From positions 4,216,001 through 4,280,000 of the forward strand of contig NZ_CP072453.1 of assembly GCF_019343475.1 (NCBI RefSeq): a stretch of 64,000 bases of DNA. Direction: 5' to 3'. The stretch comes from Providencia sp. R33. Its GTDB lineage: Bacteria; Pseudomonadota; Gammaproteobacteria; Enterobacterales; Enterobacteriaceae. The notes under the pieces are model-generated. The model was given only the letters and a program-made list of their open reading frames with translations, did not search any database and was not told the origin of the DNA. The translations under genes and the position numbers were made by a program. Shown here piece by piece: positions 7,911 through 15,426 of this stretch. How positions within the stretch are numbered: the first letter of the stretch is position 1; the number at the start of each line of letters is the position of its first letter.

Positions 7911-9155
7911 ATGCGTCGTATTGCTATCGTAGGTGGTGGTCAAGCGGGTATGCCGTTGGCTTTAGGTCTGTTAGATAAAGGCTATGAAGTGACTGTTGCC
8001 ACAAACCGCACTCCGGATGATGTTAAAAATGGCCGCGTGATGTCGAGCCAATGCATGTTTGATATTTCGCTGCAATTTGAGCGTGATTTAGGGATTAACT
8101 TTTGGGAAGACAAATGCCCGCCTGTTGAAGGCATTGGTTTTACTGTTCCTCATCCTGAAAAAGCGGGTGAAAAAGCGATTTCTTGGCGTTCGCGCCTAGA
8201 TAACTATGCGCAAGCTGTCGATCAGCGCATCAAAATGCCGTATTGGATGGAGCTGTTTGCGGCACGTGGTGGCAATTTGCGTATTGAAGATGTTGGTGTT
8301 GCAGAGCTGGAGCGTTTGGCAGAAACCCATGACCTTGTTGTGCTGGCGGGTGGCAAAGGGGAAATTGTTAAGCTGCTTGAGCGCGATGAAACACGCTCGC
8401 CATATGATAAACCTCAACGCGCCTTGGCACTGACGTATGTACACGGCATGTTGCCAACCCCTGAATACTCCCAAGTGTCGTTTAACTTGATCCCCGGTGT
8501 TGGTGAGTACTTTGTGTTCCCATCCCTGACCAACAGCGGTGATTGCCACATTATGGTTTTTGAAGGTATTCCAGGCGGCCCAATGGATCAGTGGGGCGAG
8601 GCTCGTACTCCGCAAGAGCATTTGGCATACAGTAAAAAAATCCTCAACACCTATCTACCTTGGGAAGCGGATCGTTGTCGTAATATCGAACTAACGGATG
8701 ATAACGGCATCTTAGCAGGGCGCTTTGCACCAACAGTGCGCAAGCCTGTATTAACGCTGCCATCAGGTAAAATTGTTTTTGGTTTAGGGGATGCGTTAGT
8801 GACGAACGACCCATTAACAGGGCAAGGTTCGAACAACGCGACCAAGGCTTGCAAAGTTTACTATGACGCGATTTTAGCCCATGGTGATAAACCGTATACC
8901 GCCCAGTGGATGAACGACACTTTCGAACAGTTCTGGAAATATGGTCGCCATGTTGTGGAATGGACAAACTCATTATTAGCGCCACCAGAGCCACATATTC
9001 TGCATCTGTTAGGTGCAGCCCAGCAATTGCCATCCCTCGCACACACCATTGCGAACGCCTTTAACTACCCGCCAGTGCTGTTCCCATGGTGGAAAGATAG
9101 TGCGGCATGTGAGGCCTATATTCAATCACAAATGATGGAAGAAGCCCGCGCTTAA
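7911..9155 (+). CDS. FAD-dependent monooxygenase of the StyA/indole monooxygenase type
   Basis: A 414-residue protein of the group E two-component flavin monooxygenases. It starts with a Rossmann FAD motif (IVGGGQAG, residues 5-12) and has the second FAD motif GDALVTNDPLTGQGSNNA near residue 290. StyA-type enzymes use FADH2 from a separate reductase to epoxidise styrene or indole; the indole product yields indigo if not processed further. The reductase is encoded immediately downstream, and the SDR upstream, so indole epoxidation is the best-supported role, as in IifC or IndA. Styrene cannot be excluded, but no styrene oxide isomerase or phenylacetaldehyde dehydrogenase is seen. The start follows GAGGAAAATACT. 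Confidence 0.87.
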   Translation: MRRIAIVGGGQAGMPLALGLLDKGYEVTVATNRTPDDVKNGRVMSSQCMFDISLQFERDLGINFWEDKCPPVEGIGFTVPHPEKAGEKAISWRSRLDNYAQAVDQRIKMPYWMELFAARGGNLRIEDVGVAELERLAETHDLVVLAGGKGEIVKLLERDETRSPYDKPQRALALTYVHGMLPTPEYSQVSFNLIPGVGEYFVFPSLTNSGDCHIMVFEGIPGGPMDQWGEARTPQEHLAYSKKILNTYLPWEADRCRNIELTDDNGILAGRFAPTVRKPVLTLPSGKIVFGLGDALVTNDPLTGQGSNNATKACKVYYDAILAHGDKPYTAQWMNDTFEQFWKYGRHVVEWTNSLLAPPEPHILHLLGAAQQLPSLAHTIANAFNYPPVLFPWWKDSAACEAYIQSQMMEEARA

Positions 9156-9170
9156 CGGGGAGGATTGACT

Positions 9171-9713
9171 ATGTCTATGATTGCAGAGGATACATTCATG
9201 TGCGAAAGGGAATGGGGTCATACCGAATTTGAATCTAAAACCTTGCGCAACTTGCTCGGGTGCTACCCAACAGGGGTCGCAATCGTGACAACACGCACCG
9301 CAGATGGCCGTGATGTGGGGTTAACCATTAACTCGTTTGCGTCGTTATCACTCGACCCGCCATTGGTTTTATGGAGTTTAGTGAATCATTCACCAAACTT
9401 AGCGGTATTTCGTGATTGCGCACATTTCACCATCAATATCTTAGGACACGGGCACCAAGAACTTGCTATGCGCTTTGCGAATCCACGCATAGAAAACAAG
9501 TTTGAAGATGTGGCTACCCATTTAACTCCTGAAGGCGTGCCTGCTCTGCATGGTGCTATTGCCACATTGGTTTGTGAAAACCATAAGCAAGACACCATCG
9601 GCGACCACTTATTGATGGTGGGGCATGTGCGTCGCATTGGCAGTGAAACAGGGAAACCGTTAGTGTTCCATGGCGGTGGCTTTACCGCTTTACATGAATC
9701 GCCATTGGCGTAG
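9171..9713 (+). CDS. Flavin reductase, StyB/IifD-like partner of the monooxygenase
   Basis: The 180-residue protein is a flavin reductase-like split-barrel domain protein (LLGCYPTGVAIVTTR near the N-terminus, NSFASLSLDPPLVLWSL, and a C-terminal FHGGGF motif). It would reduce FAD with NADH and hand FADH2 to the adjacent monooxygenase. The ATG at 9171 is preferred to an in-frame TTG six bases earlier because GGGGAGG lies 7 nt before it. The gene starts 15 bp after the monooxygenase stop, which fits a two-component system. Confidence 0.87.
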   Translation: MSMIAEDTFMCEREWGHTEFESKTLRNLLGCYPTGVAIVTTRTADGRDVGLTINSFASLSLDPPLVLWSLVNHSPNLAVFRDCAHFTINILGHGHQELAMRFANPRIENKFEDVATHLTPEGVPALHGAIATLVCENHKQDTIGDHLLMVGHVRRIGSETGKPLVFHGGGFTALHESPLA

Positions 9714-9723
9714 GAGAAACACC

Positions 9724-10506
9724 ATGAATCAGCAAGCATTGATGACATTCGCGAAAGAATTACAGCAAGGCAATATTCAGGTTGTCGACCTAACACAAAC
9801 CTTATCGCCATCATTCCCTGCGCTGCAATTACCTGAGCAGTTTGGGCAGGTGTGGTCGTTCAGTATGGAACAAATCTCCCGTTACGATGATAACGGCCCA
9901 GCTTGGTATTGGAATAACTTTAGCTGTGGTGAACATACTGGTACGCATTTTGATGCACCTATTCACTGGATCAGCGGCAAAGACCAAGCCAATAATACGG
10001 TTGATACCATTCCTGTTGAAAACTTTGTTGCCCCAGCCGTGGTCGTTGATGCGAGCAAAGAAGTGGCGCAAAACCCTGACTGGGTATTAACGGTCGAGTT
10101 TTTGCAAAAATGGGAAGAAAAGCACGGCAAAATCCCTAAAGCGGCGTGGGTACTTTTTAGAACCGATTGGTCGAAAAAAGCAGATGACCCAGCAGCTTAT
10201 GTGAGCATGCGTGAAGATGGGGCTCACACACCGGGACCTTCTCAAGAAGCTGTTGAATGGCTTATTCATGAACGTGATGTGAAAGGGTTTGGTGTTGAAA
10301 CCATCAATACTGACGCAGGGCAATCTTATAGTTGGCCTGTGCCTTATCCATGCCATACCTTAATGCATGGTAATAATAAATATGGCCTACAGTGCTTGAA
10401 AAACCTCGATAAACTACCGCCTACAGGTGTGGTAATCGTTGCGGCTCCACTGAAAATCGAAGGGGGATCAGGCAGCCCATTACGCGTCTTGGCACTAGTG
10501 GGGTGA
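9724..10506 (+). CDS. Cyclase-family metal hydrolase, probable isatin hydrolase
   Basis: The 260-residue protein belongs to the kynurenine formamidase/cyclase family. It has the metal-binding motif HTGTHFDAP with H71, H75 and D77, very close to the positions reported for the Mn-dependent isatin hydrolase of Labrenzia. Isatin hydrolase opens the lactam of isatin to isatinate (2-aminophenylglyoxylate). In other indole degraders a gene of this family sits with the indole monooxygenase and reductase, as here. The ATG at 9724 follows TAGGAGAAACACC; the longer in-frame version would overlap the reductase gene. N-formylkynurenine hydrolysis is an alternative, but no tryptophan dioxygenase is nearby. 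Confidence 0.8.
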   Translation: MNQQALMTFAKELQQGNIQVVDLTQTLSPSFPALQLPEQFGQVWSFSMEQISRYDDNGPAWYWNNFSCGEHTGTHFDAPIHWISGKDQANNTVDTIPVENFVAPAVVVDASKEVAQNPDWVLTVEFLQKWEEKHGKIPKAAWVLFRTDWSKKADDPAAYVSMREDGAHTPGPSQEAVEWLIHERDVKGFGVETINTDAGQSYSWPVPYPCHTLMHGNNKYGLQCLKNLDKLPPTGVVIVAAPLKIEGGSGSPLRVLALVG

Positions 10507-10509
10507 GGT

Positions 10510-12114
10510 ATGGCTACACTTTCTAACCCACAAGTGATCGTCGTTGGTAGCGGGATGAACTCCTTGATGTGCGCGGCTTTGTTGGCAGTGCGCGGAAAAT
10601 CGGTGTTGGTGTTAGAACGAAACGACCGCTTAGGCGGTTGTATTCGGACTGAGAATTTATTTGAAGGTTATACCCATGATCTGCTTTCTTGCTGGTATTC
10701 ACTGTTTGTTGGCAGCCCTGGTTATCAAGAACTAGAACCGCACCTGAAAAAGTATGGATTAGCGTTTGCCCAATGTGACTATTCAACGGGGTTAGTCCAA
10801 CCTGATGGGCAGTCTATTGCACTGAAGCGGGATGTTGCTGAAGCAGCGAAACAGCTCGATCTCATTGCGCCAGGTGATGGGCTAGCATTTCGTAAAATGG
10901 CAGACAAATTATTTACCCAAGATGCGGCGCTCACCTTTGGTTTATTAGGGCAAAACCCTTATAGCAGCGGCATGTTAAAGCTGCTGTTTTCGGAATGGCG
11001 TAAACGCGGTGTCGATGGGTTATTGGATTTTGCTAAATCAGGTGTGGAAAGCTTTCGCCGCTGGTCAGAACGTGAATTGCAGCATGATTTCAGCCGTGCA
11101 TTAATAGCGCCATGGGTACTTCACACAGGGTTAGGGCCTGATGAAGCGAGCTCTGCATTAATTGGCAAATTAACCTTTGCTGCCGTTGTTGCTGGTGGAA
11201 TGCCTGTCGTCAAAGGTGGCAGTTATCGCATCGTTGAGGCTTTTGCGAAAGTGATTGAAGCCCATGGTGGTGAACTCAAAACGGGAATGCACGTCGAAAA
11301 AGTGGTGACGCAAGGTGAGGGGAAAAATAGCCGTGCGACTGGCGTCATCGTCAATGGACAAATGATCCAAGCCACAGAAAGTGTTGTGTGCAACGTGACC
11401 CCAACGCAGCTGTATGGCTCATTACTTGATAATGTTTCTCCCCAAGTGATGGAAAAGGTGAAAGGTTACCGCTACGGCCGTGCAGGTATGCAAATTCACT
11501 TTGCATTAAGTGCACCACCTCCTTGGTGCAACCCTGAGCTATTAAATGTCCCACTCGTTCATTTCACTGAAAGTATGGAACAGGTTTGTTTATCGGTTAC
11601 ACAAGCGAACAATGGTTATCTACCTGAAAAACCGACATTTGGTATTGGGCAACCTACTGCATTAGATCCCAGCCGTGTCCCCGATGGTGGGTGGATCTTA
11701 TGGATCCAAATGCAAGAATTGCCAAGGCGTTTAAAAGGCGATTCAGCAGGGGAAATTACTATTCCCGATGATGGGCGGTGGAATGAGGAAGTGCGTGAAG
11801 CTGTCGCAGATAGAATTCAGCAACGTTTAGAACTGGTTATGCCTGGTTTTTCTTCGCTGATCGTAGGGCGCAAAGCCATTTCCCCAGCGGATCTGGAAAA
11901 CTATAACTGTAATCTTGTTGGTGGCGATCCTTACTCAGGAACGTGTTCACCGGATCAATTCTTCTGGCTACGGCCTTTTGCGGCATCAGGCCAAACAAAA
12001 ACACATCAAACAGCGGTTAAAAACCTTTTTCATATTGGCGCATCAACACATCCGGGCCCCGGTCTTGGCGGGGGTTCTGGTTACCTTGTTGCGCAAAAAC
12101 TGGCAAAAAAATAG
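10510..12114 (+). CDS. FAD/NAD(P)-dependent oxidoreductase of the phytoene desaturase (CrtI) superfamily
   Basis: A 534-residue flavoprotein with the N-terminal FAD motif VVGSGMNSLMCAALLA (residues 10-25), an LERNDRLGGC second strand/glycine region and a C-terminal GASTHPGPGLGGGSGY motif near residue 515, all typical of CrtI-like amine oxidase-fold proteins. The start lies 4 bp after the cyclase stop, so it is co-transcribed. Carotenoid genes are absent, so a carotenoid role is unlikely. In this operon it could dehydrogenate 3-hydroxyindolin-2-one (dioxindole) to isatin, the step between the SDR and the hydrolase. That role is inferred from position only. Confidence 0.7.
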   Translation: MATLSNPQVIVVGSGMNSLMCAALLAVRGKSVLVLERNDRLGGCIRTENLFEGYTHDLLSCWYSLFVGSPGYQELEPHLKKYGLAFAQCDYSTGLVQPDGQSIALKRDVAEAAKQLDLIAPGDGLAFRKMADKLFTQDAALTFGLLGQNPYSSGMLKLLFSEWRKRGVDGLLDFAKSGVESFRRWSERELQHDFSRALIAPWVLHTGLGPDEASSALIGKLTFAAVVAGGMPVVKGGSYRIVEAFAKVIEAHGGELKTGMHVEKVVTQGEGKNSRATGVIVNGQMIQATESVVCNVTPTQLYGSLLDNVSPQVMEKVKGYRYGRAGMQIHFALSAPPPWCNPELLNVPLVHFTESMEQVCLSVTQANNGYLPEKPTFGIGQPTALDPSRVPDGGWILWIQMQELPRRLKGDSAGEITIPDDGRWNEEVREAVADRIQQRLELVMPGFSSLIVGRKAISPADLENYNCNLVGGDPYSGTCSPDQFFWLRPFAASGQTKTHQTAVKNLFHIGASTHPGPGLGGGSGYLVAQKLAKK

Positions 12115-12195
12115 GACATAAATAAAACGCAAGGGAACTGCGAGATAACAGGCAAAGCACACACAGTAAGACAACCCACTATGGCAGGAAACATG

Positions 12196-13089
12196 ATGAA
12201 TAAAAAAACAATCAGTAAGCTTGTTGCAGGTTCGTGTCTCAGCGTACTTTCGTTTGGCGCCCTTGCGACGGAAGGGGGCGGGTTGGGTATCTATCCCGAT
12301 GGGCTTGAAAACTTCATGTCGGGTGCATTACCCCCGCCCGGTGTACATGTGCTGATGTATGGTGGGAATGCGCACTATGACAGCGTTCGAGATAATAAAG
12401 GGGATAAAATCCCAGTTCCTGGATTTAGCGTGAATGTGAATGTATTGGCGCCCCGCTTAATTTGGGTAACAGATCAAAAAATATTGGGCGGCGATTTAGC
12501 TTTCCATACCATCGTGCCATTACTGGATGTCACCGCAAAAGCGGCAGGGAAAAAAGACACTAGCCGCGGGTTAGGTGACGTGACGTTCGGGCCTGCGCTG
12601 GGTTTCCACCCTTCTGCGGATTTACATTATGTGGTGGGGTTAGATGCCTATGCACCAACTGGGAAATACAGTAAAACAGACCCTTCTAGCCTAGGTAAAA
12701 ACTATTGGGCATTACAGCCTGTGTGGGCGATTAGCTACATCCCCCCTGTCGGTGTGAATGCAGATTTAAAAATGATGTATGATTTTAACTTTCGCAATAA
12801 CGATACGAAAACTCGATCAGGGCAAGCTTTCCACGCTGATTATGGCTTAGGTTGGGGGTTTGGCAATGGCTGGGTAGCAGGGATTGGCGGTTATGCGTTT
12901 TGGCAAACAACGGATGATAGCGGACCAAATTCTGCTCAAGGAAAAGCCCGCGCTTATTCCATCGGCCCTTCAATTCGTTACGCTAATCCACAAGGTTGGT
13001 TATTTACCGCTAAATGGGAAAAAGACTTTGAAGTGAGAAACCGTCCAGAAGGTTCACAAATTTATTTAAAAGCGTCTATTCCTTTCTAA
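12196..13089 (+). CDS. SphA-like outer-membrane channel for aromatic compounds
   Basis: A 297-residue protein with a clear signal peptide (cleavage probably after SFGALA, about residue 22) and an outer-membrane barrel of the SphA/phenol MetA-pathway transporter family. It has repeated amphipathic strands and ends in the aromatic residue F (LKASIPF). Such channels are typically encoded in aromatic catabolic clusters and are thought to admit hydrophobic substrates, here plausibly indole. ATG 12196 is chosen because AGGA lies 6 nt before it; ATGs at 12181 and 12193 are in frame. A strong terminator follows at once, so this is the last gene of the upper operon. Confidence 0.75.
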   Translation: MNKKTISKLVAGSCLSVLSFGALATEGGGLGIYPDGLENFMSGALPPPGVHVLMYGGNAHYDSVRDNKGDKIPVPGFSVNVNVLAPRLIWVTDQKILGGDLAFHTIVPLLDVTAKAAGKKDTSRGLGDVTFGPALGFHPSADLHYVVGLDAYAPTGKYSKTDPSSLGKNYWALQPVWAISYIPPVGVNADLKMMYDFNFRNNDTKTRSGQAFHADYGLGWGFGNGWVAGIGGYAFWQTTDDSGPNSAQGKARAYSIGPSIRYANPQGWLFTAKWEKDFEVRNRPEGSQIYLKASIPF

Positions 13090-13120
13090 CTCTAACGATT
13101 TAATTTCATTGATTTGAAAG

Positions 13121-13158
13121 CACAGTATAAGAAAAATTATGCTGTGTTTTTATTTTTT
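13121..13158 (+). terminator. Rho-independent terminator of the indole upper operon
   Basis: CACAGTATAA (13121-13130) and TTATGCTGTG (13137-13146) form a 10-bp stem with one G-T pair and a GAAAAA loop, followed by TTTTTATTTTTT. It begins 31 bp after the channel gene. Confidence 0.88.
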
Positions 13159-13573
13159 AAATATATAAATGATATCCTCTGTGAATAAAAAGATAAAAAT
13201 GTATATTTATATTTAAAATCAGGTTTGATTTTTAATTTCTACTACGTAAGTATTAAGTTAAATTAACTAATTTTTACTAAATATTGAAAATGTGGTTGAC
13301 TTAGTTTATTAAGTGGCTATTATTTCGCTCGATTTTTTATGACCAAATGAAACGATGCTTGAATTTTCTACTTTTTATTCTTATTTTTTTATTTATTTGA
13401 TTTTAATGTATTTATTTTACTCAAGTGTAATTCTCGAATATTTTAATTATTTTTATAATAGTTTTTTATTCTAAAAAATAGATGAATAAATTTTTTGAGT
13501 TTAGGGATGTGAGTCAAAAATTAACTGGAAGGCATTAATAGCGTATTTTTCATTTTTTGTCTCTATTTTAGAT
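13159..13573 (+). other. AT-rich intergenic stretch with an orphan promoter; possible small RNA
   Basis: No convincing gene is present. A sigma70-like promoter is visible (TTGACT 13296-13301, 16-bp spacer, TATTAT 13318-13323), and about 250 bp later a strong terminator ends at 13616. The pair would give a roughly 250-290-nt RNA with no good ORF; a 39-codon hydrophobic frame inside lacks a clear binding site. Confidence 0.3.
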
Positions 13574-13616
13574 GCCCCCTCAATAGGTTAAATTAAAAGA
13601 GGGGGGCTTTTTTTCT
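13574..13616 (+). terminator. Second Rho-independent terminator in the intergenic stretch
   Basis: GCCCCCTC (13574-13581) pairs with GAGGGGGGC (13599-13607, one extra G), with a 17-nt AT-rich loop, followed by a run of seven T and CTT. It lies 430 bp beyond the terminator of the upper operon, so it probably serves a separate transcript. Confidence 0.75.
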
Positions 13617-13673
13617 TATATTTTAAATATAGGCTTAAACACAGCATATTAATAAATATATAAATTTTGGATG

Positions 13674-14681
13674 TTAAGCTTTTTTCATACTTTGGCTCGG
13701 TGATTCACCGTAGCGTTGTTTGTACTCAGCGCTAAAGCGGCCCATATGTGCAAACCCCCAGCGCAGTGCAACTCCAGTGACATTGGTGGCTTCTCCTGAT
13801 AGCAATTCAGCACGCACACGTTCCATGCGCAAATCACGTAAATATTGCATGGGGCTAATATCTAAAAATTCTTTAAAACCCGCATATAAGCTACGTAAAC
13901 TGACGCCTGCAATATGCGCTAATTGCTCAACCGTAATTGGCTCATGGGCATGAGCTTCTAAGTATTCCTGTACTCGGCGAACATGACGAGGACGAATGGT
14001 AGCTCTGCGCATGCCTGAATCTTCAGTGTAATTGTGGACATGGGTCGAAAGTAGCGTAACAGAAACCAGTTGCTCGACTTGTGTGGCAATTAATTTATGT
14101 TGCAGGAGATCCGGTGTTCGTGTGGCACATTCAATCAGGTAATTCATTAAAGTACGCCATTCAATACAGGATTGCCACGCAAAGCCCAACTCAAATACGA
14201 GCGGCTTATCGAGCGTATGCCCGAGTTGGCCAACTAACGATCTTTCTAATAAGGATCGTGAAATTCTCAACATGCATTGATCGTTATCGCTATTCCAACG
14301 CATGGTTGTTGATTCTTCAGGGCTAAGTAATGATGCCATTTGTGGTGTAGACTCTAAGCGTTTTCCACCACTTTCAATAATTGCACTGCCTGCGAGGGGC
14401 ATTTGTAAAAGAAAAAAATCTTCTAGTTTTCCAGGAGCAATTGTGACATCCGCACCATAGCGTAAGCGGCTTAAGGATATATCACCCATAGGAATATAAT
14501 GCATACGTGCATCAAGGCGTTGATGGGGATTGAGTAAGTGAAATTGATGCGGTTTCATCACTCGACCAACCATTGATTTTATTTCTTCAGGATCAGCTGA
14601 TGTAAATAACAAACGTTCTGACGAACAGATTTGATTTTCAATCTGAGGTGCAGATGAGTGGGACCACGAGTTGCTCAACAT
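13674..14681 (-). CDS. AraC/XylS-family transcriptional activator of the catabolic cluster
   Basis: A 335-residue regulator with an N-terminal AraC_binding_2-type ligand domain (about residues 40-220) and a C-terminal double helix-turn-helix (about residues 230-335, ITVEQLAHIAGVSLRSLY then GVALRWGFAHMGRFSAEYKQRYGESP). Members of this subgroup (XylS, BenR, AntR/AndR types) respond to benzoate- or anthranilate-like ligands and bind TGCA-N6-GGNTA repeats. Such repeats are present upstream of both catabolic operons. ATG 14681 is chosen because GGAGG lies 8 nt upstream within the palindrome GGAGGTACCTCC; a TTG five codons earlier is in frame. It lies between the two operons and is transcribed opposite to them. 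The inducer is unknown; indole, isatinate or anthranilate are candidates. Confidence 0.85.
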   Translation of the reverse strand: MLSNSWSHSSAPQIENQICSSERLLFTSADPEEIKSMVGRVMKPHQFHLLNPHQRLDARMHYIPMGDISLSRLRYGADVTIAPGKLEDFFLLQMPLAGSAIIESGGKRLESTPQMASLLSPEESTTMRWNSDNDQCMLRISRSLLERSLVGQLGHTLDKPLVFELGFAWQSCIEWRTLMNYLIECATRTPDLLQHKLIATQVEQLVSVTLLSTHVHNYTEDSGMRRATIRPRHVRRVQEYLEAHAHEPITVEQLAHIAGVSLRSLYAGFKEFLDISPMQYLRDLRMERVRAELLSGEATNVTGVALRWGFAHMGRFSAEYKQRYGESPSQSMKKA

Positions 14682-14940
14682 CGGAGGTACCTCCAAAATT
14701 AATCACCAGCCATTCCCTTGTTAGGTACTGGCTTGGCTATTTTTGCTTATTATAGGTTTTCTCAATGAATTCAATTAATTATTATATTTATGACAAAAGT
14801 GGTTCAGGTTTTTATTAAGTATATTTTGTTACATTTATGATGGTGCTTAATTGTTATTTTATTAACATTTTATTAAAGTAATTTTAACTGAGTGTTAATT
14901 GAACATATCATAAACAATTTTGCTTACCTAGCTAAATATG

Positions 14941-14964
14941 TGCAAAAACTATCCAAAAAGTGCA
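14941..14964 (-). promoter_or_regulatory. XylS-type half-site near the araC-type gene
   Basis: On the minus strand TGCA-N6-GGATA (14964-14950) is a perfect half-site. After a 5-bp gap a second TGCA (14944-14941) follows, but its distal GGNTA is not conserved. The 20-bp periodicity equals that of the other two arrays. Facing the regulator gene 260 bp away, it may serve autoregulation. Confidence 0.4.
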
Positions 14965-15279
14965 GGAAATCAGAAAGAGTGTGGTTATTGTGATAGTCAT
15001 AACAATATAAAAAATAAAGTTATTTTTATTTTATTTTAGTAATATATATATGATTAATCATGTTGTTGTCTCTGTTTGTATTTATGTTTTATAGTTGTTT
15101 GGTTGAATTATCTAGAATAAATAAATTTATTGAACTAAATGGCTAATCCCTTTTTTATTATAGGGTTAATTAGCTGTGACTTCATGATTTTACGCACTTT
15201 TTATATATTCCACTCTAGCATCCCCATTAAGCTATTTCTGCTATTGAATACTATTTACTTCTTGTTTTTATAAGCAATT

Positions 15280-15314
15280 TATCCTCTATGTGCAGGGCTT
15301 ATCCACTCTCTGCA
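15280..15314 (-). promoter_or_regulatory. Perfect tandem XylS-type operator upstream of iorA
   Basis: On the minus strand two perfect TGCA-N6-GGATA half-sites (15314-15300 and 15294-15280) lie 20 bp apart with a 5-bp gap. They are 113 bp and more upstream of the iorA ATG and 30 bp upstream of the -35 box, but face away from iorA. They could act on iorA from a reversed position or drive a leftward transcript toward the regulator gene. Confidence 0.6.
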
Positions 15315-15327
15315 TAAATCCAATTTA

Positions 15328-15372
15328 CATGATTAATCATGGATTGACGTTTAATTAACAAAAAGGATACAA
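15328..15372 (+). promoter_or_regulatory. iorA promoter with adjoining palindrome
   Basis: TTGACG (15344-15349), a 17-bp spacer and ATACAA (15367-15372) form a sigma70-like promoter 55 bp before the ATG. The perfect 14-bp palindrome CATGATTAATCATG (15328-15341) abuts the -35 box, and its 12-bp core recurs at 15050-15061. A dimeric repressor such as the MarR protein encoded at the end of the cluster could bind there; that is inference. Confidence 0.5.
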
Positions 15373-15426
15373 CTAAGAAACACAAAAAATAAAAAAAACG
15401 TTCTGACGTTGACTGGTGAGGTTAAA

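Larger units (their letters stand above)
14682..15426. promoter_or_regulatory. 745-bp AT-rich divergent control region between araC-type gene and iorA
   Basis: No gene is visible in this stretch. It contains two XylS-type half-site arrays, a 12-bp palindrome present twice (ATGATTAATCAT at 15050-15061 and 15329-15340), and a sigma70-like promoter reading into iorA. These are listed as separate entries where they can be supported. Confidence 0.6.

Noticed and set aside
13346..13470. 39-codon hydrophobic frame in the AT-rich intergenic stretch
   Set aside because: Composition is poly-T driven, there is no good ribosome binding site and no recognisable feature beyond hydrophobicity.
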